64,000 nt of DNA from Poronia punctata (Eukaryota > Ascomycota > Sordariomycetes > Xylariales > Xylariaceae). The position numbers and the translations under genes were made by a program. Shown here piece after piece: positions 39,514 through 50,708 of this stretch (within the stretch, counting starts at the first letter, position 1; each line of letters opens with the position of its first letter). Under the pieces are notes generated by a model. It was not told the origin of the DNA and ran no database searches. It saw only the letters and a list, made by a program, of their open reading frames with translations. Where the stretch lies: contig MU401457.1 in the NCBI GenBank assembly GCA_022579005.1, positions 124,001 to 188,000 of the forward strand, given 5' to 3'.

Positions 39514-41690
39514 TTAGGGGCTCCCTAGGGATTCAGACATGAAGCTATCCATCATGTCACCCACATCATCGTCGTCGTCTTCTTCTCCCTCGAATTCCTC
39601 TCCCTCGTAATCTTCTTCCCCATCCTCTTCCTCATCGTCTTCCTCGAAAAGGGGATCTTCATCCTCGTCCGCCTCCGAACCACTAGCCGAAAATTCATCC
39701 AACTCTAGTGGCATGTCTCGCCAGTATGTGAAATCGGTATACTCTACACCGCCTCCCTTGACCAGTGTGCTGACAGGGGGGAAGTAATGATCGACGACTT
39801 CTCCCATATTGACGTAGCTGAGCTTCAACTTATTTAGGCTCAGCAGGTCCAACGAGACCTCGGCGTTCGAGTTGATGGTAAAGATGCGATTTCTCGGCAC
39901 GTCCACGGTTCGGTAGGATATCTGATCTGTCAGACGGTTGCCGAATCCGGCATAGAAACAATGATTCTCTGGCCCGTATAAGCTGCGAATATCTCGAAGC
40001 GTTGCCATCTTGAATACATGAGGTTTCCTCAAGTAGATCTCACGCCGTAACGCGGCCATCGTCCTATCCGGGGATAGGATGGTTGGGCCCTTCGGAAGAC
40101 GATAACCGTCCTGGACGATGCCATTGAGATACGCCCGCGTCGTATCGGCTTGTCCGACTGACCTACTCGTTAGGTACATGATGTTGTACCCGTTTGCTAC
40201 GATATCGCTGTACAGCTTGGCTACACCTGCGTGAGTCCAATCACGGCCAATCATGTTTAGCACGTGGCCGAGCGCATCCGATTTGGTGATGGTCCCATCA
40301 ATGTCTGATATCACAACCGGCGTATCATGGCGCCATAAGAACATGTGGGCGGTGCAGGTTGCTCGATTGACCGTAAAGCTCATCGAGTTTTGGCCCGCCT
40401 TCAAGTTAAGGGCCTTTAGTTGCTCACTTGTCAGACGCAGCGTCTTGGCATAGTTGATATGGCTGCGACTTTCCGAGGACGACGAACCCGGCGTGGTCGG
40501 TGGCGTATTCACCGAGCCTGGGCCAACGTCGGATTCACTTCGGCGGTGCATGGGGGTCCGAGAAGAGGCTGTTGAATCGTCGCTAGCATAGCCGGGGTCT
40601 GATGCAGCGTCGATGTTGAGGGTCGGCGCGTTGCGAAGCGAGGCCACGGTTTTCTTCATAGCTGCCTCTTTAGCATCCTCGCTGGCGTAAATCCAGAGAT
40701 TACCCTCCTCGTCCATCCCGAACAATGCGCCGATGTCGTAATCACCCTGCAATTCTTCAGAAAGTATTCTCCGTGCCAGTATTTCAGCCTTGATGGCGTC
40801 CTCCTCGCTTCCTTTGTACGAGGCCATATCAAGCATCAAATCGCCAGTTTCGGTTACACGGGTCGGAATGTTAACGGCTGATAGCTCTTCAGAGAGAAGA
40901 ATAGCACGTTGCATAGCCTCGCGCGGGCCAAGAGGCGGCGGACTTCGTGTTCTCGGGGAATCGGGTGGACTATCGCTTGGTGATTCGTCCTCCGAGTCAC
41001 TTCGCTCAGACGGAAGGCGCCAAGTGCTCGAGAGAACCGGTTCGCTAGGAGGGGTGTTTCGAGCGGAGAGATCAGGCCATACTTTAGAGCTAGGTCGCCC
41101 GCCTTCAAGTTCAGGTGACGAAGAGGCAGCAGCAGTAGGTGCTGTTGTGCCTATGATGAATTATTAGCGATCCAGGTTCCTTCACGGTTTTGTTCTATAG
41201 GCCCACGGCGTTATAATGACAACCTACCTTGACGTAACTGATGAGGCGGTAAAACGTTAGGGCCCGGTCTCGAGAAAGTTGAGCCCCTTCTTCTTGCATT
41301 TCCGCCATCGAGCTGTAATAAGTCGGGTTCTTGGAGGTCGGTGCCATTTCTTTGCGGTGAAAGAGCTGGACTAGTCTCGGGCGATACGAGAGGTGAAGTT
41401 TGCAGGCTCTGGGGAATATTATCCGAGGTCTCGAATACAAAGAAAGCCTCGCCTCCTTCGCCCAATTTCATAGCATAATCTTGCTTCACACCATTGACTC
41501 TAAACTCGACTTTCTTTTCGTATGGCCGTAGGAGTGAGAATTTGCCGAAGCGAACATGGAAAGGCGAGCAACACAGGCTGCCATCATCCTGTTCGACCAC
41601 TATAACATCGATGGCGCCGCTGAGAGTGGCGGGATTGATCGAGTTCCAGGCGGTGGAAACTGAATCGCTGAGATTCCTAACGTACTGCAT
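39514..41690 (-). CDS. PAH1: phosphatidate phosphatase (lipin/Pah1 family)
   Basis: Mg2+-dependent phosphatidate phosphatase that makes diacylglycerol for triacylglycerol and phospholipid synthesis and acts at the nuclear/ER membrane. Exons are 41690-41228 and 41150-39514, with a 77-nt intron (GTAGGT...CATAG), encoding 699 aa. The N-LIP domain starts at residue 1 (MQYVRNLSDSVSTAWNSINPA) with the expected amphipathic helix. It continues through SPFHVRFGKFSLLRPYEKKV. The catalytic HAD motif DIDGT is at 437-441 (VVISDIDGTITKSD), followed by YLTSRSVGQADTTR. The C-terminus is a long acidic tail (about 640-690), where the yeast enzyme also has an acidic end used for membrane or Nem1-Spo7 recruitment. 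The central region is Ser/Pro-rich, which suits phospho-regulation. It is shorter than yeast Pah1 because the linker is short. Confidence 0.95.
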
Positions 41691-44045
41691 CGTTGGATGT
41701 CGACAGATTCAGACTGCCTTGGACCACATACACCGGGATTGTAGGAGTAAGAGAGTATCTAGGTCGGGGGAGCTGCCTCCTAGACCATCGAGGATTCCAG
41801 CCCGTAGGTCGGAGCTCGTGTCTTTTCAGAAGGTCGAGGTGGTCGGGGGCTTGGAGTACCAGACGTAATTGGATGGTGGGAGGATGTGCCCGCTACGCAG
41901 ATCGTATATGACGGGCAGGTACTTGTATTAAACGGGAATTGTTGGGGCAAAAATGGGGCGCCGGTACTGTACAGCGACGAAAATAGATGGTACTGTTCAC
42001 ACGTTGGATGCTAGCCCTGCTGAAAAGCCCAACAGACGGCGAGGATTTCAGACTATGATTCGACCACCACAAAAAGCAGCATGATCATCTTAGGTGAAAG
42101 AAAAAGATGGACGACAACTAGCTTCTTCTTGCCGACACCTGATCTTATAGGGCTTAAAGGCGCGGCCGACAGAAGAACACTAAGTTAAATGCCTAGGCAG
42201 CCGAAAAATGCGATTGTTTTAATAGGGTCCCCCTTTGCAAGTTCTCCGGGTAGTTTTTAGCAAGTAACCGTGACGTAGTTTAGGTGAGTTCCGGCAAGGT
42301 TTGTACCTTGTGCTTGACCTAAAGAGGTAAGTAGTCCAAGAAGAATGATGAAAGACGAAAGCTCAACTGACGCCAGGCTAGATATATCAAGAAATACAGA
42401 CACCATTAATGCAGTTCTTGAAAGTTGATAAAGGAGTAGATATATTTATTGGTACAGTCCTCAAACCTTCCTGTTTTTCTATATCTCTCGGCCGTATTAA
42501 AACCACATAAAACCATTGCTTGTCGTGTAAGGTACAAAGAGCGGCTACGTTCGATCTAACCACAAGAGGCAATTGCTGTCAGAGGGACCTACCGTTTAAG
42601 GAATGCCAAAAAATGCAGTGTGTCAGTCACATGCAACCGCATGCGCTTCGGCACGTTGTCGGTTTATATATTTTATACACGGGCATTCTCAATTTTGTAT
42701 GTAATGGTTTCCTCTTCTATTCTTTATAACGACCTGCCATTGTCCGGTAGTCCCTGTCCTGTCGAGGCATATATGTGCAGAGACATATCAATGTTTTTTG
42801 TTAAGTTGAAGCATACCAACGGTTCTAGACAAGCTGTAACCAAACGGACTAGATAGCCGCGATGTCTATGAAAGGTAAATCCATACATCCAAATGCTCAG
42901 GTTATGTAAGATATCTGCCTCTGCAAATCTGCTTTATTGGATTCAAGGGATATCTGTGCAATGATATAAGGTAGGTTTCATAAACAACCGATTTGTACAT
43001 ATGGTTATTTTGCCCATATTATATTACATGGACTAGGTATCTACCAGCTACCGCCTGGTTTACTGCGGTACCTATAATTCTGGTCAAATGACTCTTGTTC
43101 CAATAATCAAAAGTTGAGGTCACGGGTGGTACTTTTTTTCGGTTGATCCTATGTTCCCCCAACCATCCTAGCCCCAGCTGAGCAATGTACTGTACCGATA
43201 GGGGAGACTCTTCTCCAACGCAAAGTCCTTTGTACGTAAGCGTATATGTATGTGTACGAGTACGGGGAGGAAAGTGTCACGCCTGCTAAAATCAATCGGC
43301 ATACACGGAAAGTAACGTTACTAAACAAACAAGTGTTTAAAATATCCCCAAAAACAACCACAAAATGAGGCCAGCGGATCGAATCTTTGACTAAGAATAT
43401 ATGTCTTATAGTTTGCTGTGTAACCGCATGACATGTCTATCGGCATCTTCCCGGCCTTTGACGGTTGTGTACTCGTAGATACGGCTACGCTAAGAAAGGG
43501 GTCATATGGGAAGTAGAGCAGAAGCCGATTTTATATAGCATTATCTAAGTACCTAGTATAATCAGCCATGCTTAGGCCTCTCCTTAACATACCGGAGCGA
43601 GATCCTAACAAAACACAGGAAAACTCCACGGTGGGCAACCGAAGATGCACTATTACGATCTTTCGCGCAGCTCTCAGTCTAGCTTGACTGAAACAGAGAT
43701 TCTCAAGCTCCTGGAGACGATGCCTTGTGGCGCTAGATCAGAGAGCCCCAAGAAAAATCGCCAATATGTCTACGCGGTACAGAGTACCCAGACCGCCTTG
43801 TTGTGGTCTTCGTTTCACTTGGGAAGATTAACGCTGAACCAGTGTTCAGTGGCCATATTCCATTTCCATAATCTTGAGAGAAACGCTTGCCGGAATGCCG
43901 AACGGATGCCTGTAAATCACGAAGGCCTACCTTTCACTCTCGGCACCATCCCCCAAGGGATTTTATCATAATAAATATACGCAGATGCTGATACTGTTCC
44001 ATCCCATACTAATAGTATTACACGTCACGGTTTCTCCCCTCCGGA
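41691..44045. other. intergenic, lipin promoter side
   Basis: About 2.4 kb. The part next to 41690 must hold the lipin promoter and leader. An unrecognised 108-codon plus frame (43645-43971) lies near the end of the neighbouring gene. I do not call it a gene, as it has no domain and lies close to that gene's probable 3' untranslated region. TACTCGTA/TACGAGTA octamers are at 43255 and 43470. Confidence 0.5.
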
Positions 44046-45222
44046 TTAAGCAGCAGCAGCAGTTTCCTGAGTGAAAGCATATCTTGGCATCATAGCCATT
44101 CTCTCCTCGGGGCTTAGCTCGTCGTCGTATATCATTTGGACGTTCTTGTCCTTGTCCTTCTTCGTCTTCTTCTCGGGCGCTGCTTCTTCCCCACCGGCGG
44201 GCGTTTCCGATTTCTTCGGTGGCCGGATGCCGGCTTCCGCCATTCTGATCAGTTGATCGATGTCATCACCATGGGGCGCCGCGACGGGTACGTGCTCTTC
44301 GCCTGGCGCCGCAGTACCCGGCCAGCCGGGTTGTCCGGGCCGTGTAGGAAGACCAGTAGGAGCTTGTGCAATGCTTCCGGGTCGCGATGGAAGATTTGAG
44401 GGAGGATAAGCCGCGGGATATTGCGGCTGATTGGGATATGCTGGAAATTGACCGCCAGGGGGCTGGAAGGGTGAGTTCTGGGGAGTATGGTTAGTTTTAA
44501 AGTGTGATAGCGTGAGAATGAATTACGTACGAATCCGCCGGGAGATCCACTCTGCACTGGGCTACGCCCGTCAGGCAAGATCTGAGGCGGTGTGTGCGTA
44601 GCACCGCCTGCACCTGCACCCTTTTGCGCGGCCAGTCGGGCTCGGTGCTCGGCCAGTCGCTTCTTGATTTCTTCGGGCGTCTCCGTCTTAACTTTCTTGA
44701 CGGGTCGTTTATCGTTTTGTCCCGGAGGAGGGTTGCCCGTGGCGGCGAACCGCTCGGCTTGGGCTTGGTAGAAATTTTGTATGATTCGCTGGTTGTGTTG
44801 CTGGACGATGTCTTCGGGGATACCCTCCATACCGAATATCTCGACGTCGAGACCCTGTCGGTTCGGGAGCGCATTTTCGACGGAAGATAGCGATTCTTTA
44901 TGGACCTGGTTCATATGTACGGAAAGACCTAGAAGAGGGTGATGGACGTTAGCTCAATGCGCGGTGTGTCGTACTCTTTAGAGGGAACTGTGCGGTGTCC
45001 TACCTCCGGCTGTATTCAATCGGCGACCACATCTATCACATTTGAAATGCTTGGCCTTCTGGTGTGAAATTAAGAGTTTTAGATCTTCAAAGTCTCTTTC
45101 ACCTATCGCGTAGTTAGCATTAAGTTTAAGCGCGCAGATCTAGAACGCGTACAGTAGTAGCACCAGGGGCGGTTGAGGATCTCCTCGACGTCGGGACGCC
45201 GCGAACGCTTCTTTGAGCCCAT
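44046..45222 (-). CDS. BuGZ/ZNF207-like two-zinc-finger protein
   Basis: Four exons (45222-45153, 45102-45004, 44928-44531, 44477-44046) with introns of 50, 75 and 53 nt, encoding 332 aa. The N-terminus MGSKKRSRRPDVEEILNRPW leads into two C2H2 fingers: C21/C24/H37/H42 and C45/C48/H61/H66 (CDRCGRRLNTAGGLSVHMNQVH). This pairing is characteristic of the eukaryotic BuGZ/ZNF207 family, whose animal member binds microtubules and the checkpoint protein Bub3 and is also linked to splicing. Next come KESLSSVENALPNRQG and GMEGIPEDIVQQHNQR, a Lys/Glu-rich helix, and a Pro/Gln/Tyr-rich low-complexity region of the kind that drives coacervation in animal BuGZ. The C-terminus (MIYDDELSPEERMAMMPRYAF) looks conserved. 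I could not identify a Bub3-binding GLEBS motif, so a spindle role is inferred from family only. Donor GTACGT of the last intron is followed 4 nt later by another GT. Confidence 0.9.
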
Positions 45223-45900
45223 CCTGCACAATGATCGAGTAGATTCGAAGGTATAGTACACCAGTTCGAAGCCGCCTTTCTTAAAGGAATAGTGATTACG
45301 GAAATGGATAAAGGCCAATTGAAGTTGCGCTGGTCGTCGCAAAGGTCATGATCGGTGATTGACTTGGCAGAAGGCAGAATGAGAGCTTCAGCCTCAGGTA
45401 CAAGGATCAGACAAGTACCTAAGTACCTACTCCGAAAGTGGTGCCACAACCAAAAGTGGCTGTGCAGTCATCGCAGTCGCCCGCATTATGTACTCGTAGA
45501 GCAACAGCACTTCAACACAAGCCCTCAGATGTAATCATATTCGTACGAGTACATATGCTTCTAGATATCGTCCTAATTGACCGCTTCAATCTCAAGGAGA
45601 AATAAGGCAATCTCATATATGTTACGGAAATGTATAGAAGGTATTTTATCCTTCAGATCAGATAAGGTGCATCTGAGATCGTGCCGGGCACACGTACGCG
45701 TTCCTCACCGCATATCTGTATCCCCCTGCCTTGGCTATCAAAATGAGACGTGTAGCCAGGAGAGAAGAGCCCAAACGCAGCACTGCGTAGGGCTTGAAAA
45801 AATGGCGAAGAGAAGGATGTTTGTATGAACCACATGATTCTTCCGACTTTTTATTTCACAATGCTGCTCCGGAGTTAAACATCTCTTACCATATCTGATA
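45223..45900. other. intergenic between zinc-finger gene and GMC gene
   Basis: About 0.7 kb. It should contain the promoter of the zinc-finger gene (right of 45222) and the 3' end of the GMC gene (left of 45901), since both are on the minus strand. Two TACTCGTA-type octamers occur at 45491 and 45544. No gene seen. Confidence 0.55.
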
Positions 45901-47846
45901 CTATCTATATCCGTTCCGACGGGGAACCTTGTCCTCTAGAATCATTTGCGCGCCCTTCTCTCCAATGACGTAGACGGTGGTCTGTAGATGCGCGCTTACC
46001 TGGAGAGGCATGACGCTAGCATCTACGATCCTCAACCTGTCTACACCATACACCCTCAATCTGGCATCCACGACGCCTGCGTCTATGCCGCCGGCCCCTC
46101 CCATGGCGCAGGTTCCTACCGGATGCCAATCCGTCGTCGTATTTGCGACCACCCATTCTCTCAGTTGTTCGTCCGTCTCCGCAGATGCTGGAGGGTACAC
46201 TCTTCCGCGTACAATATCTGACAACGGTTGAGACCGGCAGAGCTTGTCTGTCAACTGCATGCATTGCACCATGATCTCTCGATCTACCTCACCATGTGGC
46301 ATGGCGTAGTACCCCGGGTTAATCTCTGGCTTATCCGATACTGAAACACCTTTCGAGGACGGAATATGCACGCTTCCGACAGAAAATGGATACTGCAGGA
46401 TCTGTAACATGCTTGCATAGACCTTGCCTTCGGACGCATCTGGCCGATACTGGGGATTGAGGTTCCCGAGGTCGAATATGTACTCGAATTGTCCTACTTT
46501 CACACCCGGTTTGAATCGGTTCCTGAGAATCGTAGCGTTGTGAGCCGATAGTGTCTCGAGTGATTCGATGCTGTTCACTATATCGTCGTATGCTGCTTTC
46601 TCTACGGCTTCCGATAGAGGGAGGTAACAAAAAGTAGAAGCCCATGCACTATGGTTGGTCACTTTGAGGGACGGGTCGACCTCGAAGACAGAAGTCGTCA
46701 CTACCATCATCAGTCAGCACTTTTGCTTGGAAGAAGAAGGTAAGTAGGTCGGCTTGCTTAGATGGTCTTGCAGGTTCTCTCCAACGTTAGTGCTGGGTAC
46801 TTTGACGTCAATACCAGCGGCTGCGAGTACCTGTGGAATCCCAATGCCGGACAGCTCAAGGAGCTGTGGCGACTGGACACTGCCGGCGCTTATGATGACT
46901 TCCCTCGCTGCAGACGCAACGAATTCACGACCACCCTGTCGGAACCGAATGCCAGTGGCTGTCCACCTGTTGCCGTCACCGCTGCTCAGGACTATCTCTT
47001 CCGCTAGGGCCTCCGTTAATACAAGTAGATTCGGCCTCGCAGCATTTGGCTTGTAATACGCAGAAGCTGCGTACGACCTCTTTCCATCTCGCGGATCAAC
47101 AGAGACCGGATTCGTCCAAACTCCCACGTTTGAGCCCGAGTGGTGACTAACGTTTTCGGGGAAGCCCATCGAGAGCCAGGTATCGTAGCATAATTGGTGC
47201 GTCGCCGAGTACTGCTTCGAGTAGGAGGCGCTAACCGGGCCATCGGTTCCAATGGCCTCGTGATCGTAGTGCTCTCGATGTGCAATCCTTGTCTTTTCGT
47301 CTGGCAGATGGAACTTCTCGCATTTTTGGAAGAACGGTCTAGCATGTGAAGTCTCAGTTACGAGAGCCCAACTCAAAGAGGAGACGAGAACTCGTAAAGC
47401 TTCATGGTGGGAGTGTGCACGAGCTGGTCCCAAAATTTGTTTTCATCAACTCACAGTAATTCTCTCCAGCCCCAACCCTCATTTCCCATATCCCTCCAGG
47501 CATCGTAATCTTCCTTGCACCCCCGGGTCCACGCCATCAGGTTCAGTGCGCTAGAGCCCCCGAGCACCTTGCCCCTCGGCCATCCTATTCGCCGCCCACC
47601 AAGGCCAGGCTGGGGTAACGTCTCGAATTGCCAATCATAATCCGATCCTAATGCCTGGAGAGAACGACCAGGATTGCTGATGAGGTCGTCATCAAAGCCC
47701 GCCGAGCCAGCTTCGAGCACTCCTACGAGTAGGTCGGGATCCTCAGATAGTCGGGCCGCCACGGCCAGACCTGCCGTCCCGCCGCCGACAACCAAGTAGT
47801 CAAAATCGCGGATTGCGAAGTCCTCGGCGTTGATCGAAGATGACAT
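45901..47846 (-). CDS. GMC-family FAD-dependent oxidoreductase
   Basis: Flavoenzyme of the glucose-methanol-choline family that oxidises an alcohol, with FAD as cofactor. The substrate cannot be told. Exons are 47846-47455, 47338-46758 and 46700-45901, with introns of 116 and 57 nt, giving 590 aa. The FAD-binding GGGTAG is at residues 21-26. GMC signature 1 follows (RRIGWPRGKVLGGSSALN), then signature 2 (GSVQSPQLLELSGIG). The catalytic pair is His517 in DWHPVGTCAMG and His562 in SAHLQTTVYVIGEKGA. The second intron begins with GC rather than GT (AA|GCAAGC, acceptor GGTAG, CTGAC branch site), and splicing it restores ENLQDHL-MTTSVFEV. Read without it, the gene would seem broken. No signal peptide is visible, so the enzyme is probably intracellular. 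A 23-bp repeat lies about 260 bp upstream. Confidence 0.92.
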
Positions 47847-49698
47847 GGTCGCTTCTTGTTTTCAGCCCAAGCAAGCAAGTAGAATTGGAGAACGTCGTAA
47901 CTGATCGTTCTGTGTAGAGGATCTTTTCTTTTCTCGGCGCGCTGGGACACTCCACAATGTGGCCTCTTGTCTGTCCAGGTACCTAGAATACTGGACGGGT
48001 GGAGGAGATATCAGGTAGGTATCTTTGGGAAGTAGTCGATACCACATTGGGTACCGTAGGGTAGGATCGCGCCTTCTGGGCCTAACATGCATGCGGGGGC
48101 GCTCCGCCGGCCGCACCTGTCCTGTCATACCGGCCGCACCTGTCCTGTCATACCGGCCGCACCTGTCTTGTCAGACGTGGCTACCCCTAACGGCCTATGT
48201 CATATTTTATTTATTTTATTTATTTCGTTTATTTCGGGGTTGAGGTGATCCTCTTTTCTTCTTACATTTTGTCCCCTTCCCGCCACGAGTTCGTCGATCA
48301 TGGAGCCATTTCGAGTCGTAGCCCCCTCCCTTCAGCAAGAACGAGATGCCAGCAGCCATAACGATAGCGGCGGGGAGTATGGTGGTATGGCCACAATCTT
48401 CAAAGTAACACTTCTCGCGAGCTGATTTACGAGGTGGTGTTGCGTTGCATACACAGTACCCAGCTGTTCGGTTCGCTTGGGGTCGGTCGTCAAGGTCACG
48501 ACAGCTGTGTTCCGATTCGCAGCGAATCCATCGAACATCAATGCAAGGTAGTACTACTGATATGCTTGCAGCAAACGATCACTTTTGTAGCTTGTTTATT
48601 GCACAAGTAGCTGGGCGACCGCGGCGGCTTGATTACTAGCATCTCTTTTCTCTCCCTCATCTCACTCGCATACCTACTAATGTATGTATAATGTGACCTC
48701 TTTCAGTATCAAAGGCTTATTATACCTTGCAAGTCAAGTGCTATTTCATACTGGCCAGTGGCCTTCAAATCGGCCGTGTATCCACCTACCGGACGCTCCG
48801 CAACGCGAGTATCTTTGCTGCTAAAACCCTCTTGTCTAGTCTAACCTAACCTTAGGATACTTCCTCGCCTGGTTAGTATGGCGCCCGCCGATATTTCGGA
48901 TCCCCACCGGAGGCGGGGGCGGGGTAAAGCAGAAGTTGTGGACCGAAGAGTGGTCGAGAAAGAAAAGTGGCAAGCGAACGGAACATAGGTCAGCTATGTT
49001 TGGTTGATATCACCCGTTTGGTGTATTCTTATCGGCACTTTTGAACTCACGATGTAACAGTACGCTTACGCATGTTAAAGAGTCTGCAGGTGACTGACTG
49101 GTACTTTCCGTCCAAAACCTGTACCTGCGTGTGTTTCAGCCACACGACACTTCTCAAACCAAATTCAATGTAAATAAGAGGTCCGAGGAGTTTTCGAATG
49201 CGCTGAAGAGGTTTGACGGTGAGGGATGCCGATGGCCAAGTCGGCCGGAGGGTCGAGAATCGTGTTCAAGAATAACCGAACAGATCCACATGCCATCCTT
49301 GGCCCGCGTCGCCATCCCTGGACCCGTTCCTCACCTAATGCGATGATCCTTTTTAGGGTTAAGACGACATTCTTCAACAGTTCCAACAGCAACCAAGGAC
49401 CAATCAGATGGACGACTTCGTACAGGTGTTAGCTGCGGCAACTGACGCGATCCCTGCAATTGCATCTAAACTCAGGGACTAGTCTCAGTTCTGTCGCTAG
49501 CACACGGGCTTGAAAGACAAAAACATGGGGGGTTCGTTCTGGGAACTTACGAGTATAAGCCTAGTATAAGAAGGGGACCTTTAAAGGCGTTCGAGTCTCT
49601 CTTGATGGGCTTGTTTCCTTCTCTTTTCGTATATCGAGGCAGGTAGGCTTAGTTAGACTTCAAAAAAGGGGAATAATAAAGAAAACCGAGTGTTCAAG
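47847..49698. promoter_or_regulatory. divergent intergenic region with promoter repeats
   Basis: About 1.85 kb between the divergently oriented GMC oxidoreductase (minus) and methyltransferase (plus) genes, so both promoters lie here. It includes the 23-bp tandem repeat at 48107-48175, a (TTTAT)n-like stretch near 48198-48232, and a CT-rich pyrimidine tract before the methyltransferase start. Open frames here are short and unconvincing. Confidence 0.5.
48107..48175. repeat. 23-bp tandem repeat, three copies
   Basis: Three head-to-tail copies beginning CCGGCCGCACCTGTC. Two are identical and the third differs at about two positions. Each copy carries one CACCTG E-box-like core. The array is about 260 bp upstream of the GMC start codon and 1.5 kb from the methyltransferase start, so it could act as a promoter element. 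That is an inference from position only. Confidence 0.85.
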
Positions 49699-50708
49699 AT
49701 GGCTACCGCCGCAGTGTCTTCCACTGCTACCACCACCACCAACAGCAACGGTGCAAGCACTTCAGCTTCGTCATACATCCTAAATGACTACGACAAAGAA
49801 GGCATCGAAACCGAAATGGACCGACTCAACACCCAGCATTACCTCTTTGACGACATGATGGACAACCAACTCCTACCACCACACATCACCAAACATCTCC
49901 AAGAAACCCCTTCCCCTCGCGTATGCGAAATCGCCACAGGGACAGGAATCTGGCTATCCGAGCTCTCGAAACAACTCTCCCCATCGGCGGAACTCGTCGG
50001 ACTAGACTTCGACCCCACCAAATTTCCCGCACCGGAGACGTTGCCCTCAAACGTGAAGCTATCCTTTGGCAACGCATTCGAGCCCTTTCCCCAAGACCTC
50101 ATCGGGAAATTCGACGTCGTTCATCTCCGCTTATTCGTCTTCGCGATGAAGACGGGCCAAGGACCGGCGCTGATAGAGAATTTACTCACGCTCTTGCGGC
50201 CGGGGGGTTATTTGGTTTGGGTTGACAGTCATCCGCTTATAATGGAGTTTGTGCCGCCCCAGGAAGCGACGAGGAAGTGGAAGAGGGTGTTTTATGAGTA
50301 TGCTAAACGGGTGGATTTGAATATGGAGTAAGAGATTTCCCTCCCACCACCCACCCCTCTCTACCTTTTTTCATTCATTCATGTTCTGACGGAAAAAACA
50401 GTATCCCGCTAGCCATAACAGGATACATGCGCCAAGCAGGTCTGGTCGACTGCGAGGAGAGATGGTATTCGACGGAAACGCCCTTTTACGGACCAAAAGG
50501 TGGGGCGGAATGGCGAGCCAGACAGCAGAGACAGGCGTATATCGGTATTCAACAGGCTTTGAAGGGAATGTTTTTGTTGGGTGGGATCGAGGGGGTGCAG
50601 ACGAAGAAGGAGGTGGATGATTTTACGGATGATTTGAAGGGGGTTTTTACAGATGGGAAGACGGTCTTTTATATGCCTACTATTCGGGCTTGGGGTAGGA
50701 AATCGTGA
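49699..50708 (+). CDS. class-I SAM-dependent methyltransferase
   Basis: Two exons, 49699-50327 and 50402-50708, separated by a 74-nt intron (GTAAGA...ACAG), encode 311 aa. After a Thr/Ser/Ala-rich leader, the Rossmann motif I is at about residues 75-86 (VCEIATGTGIWL). An acidic residue typical of motif II follows at 101-105 (GLDFD). Further conserved parts are FDVVHLRLFVF and LLRPGGYLVWVDSH, the usual motifs IV and V. The overall form resembles fungal LaeA-like and secondary-metabolite O/N-methyltransferases, but the substrate cannot be predicted. The in-frame GTG upstream (VFK-) was rejected as start because AAGATGGCT is a good initiation context. The gene faces away from the GMC gene; co-regulation with it is possible but unsupported. 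A CT-rich tract and a purine-rich leader precede the start. Confidence 0.9.

Noticed and set aside
44249..44520. Apparent divergent C-terminus of the zinc-finger protein (...PMVMTSIN)
   Set aside because: This is read-through of an intron in the wrong frame; splicing at 44531/44477 gives a continuous frame ending in the conserved tail at 44046.
46714..46757. Apparent premature stop ending the GMC protein after ...SSSKQKC
   Set aside because: The stop lies inside a GC-AG intron; spliced, the protein is intact and conserved.
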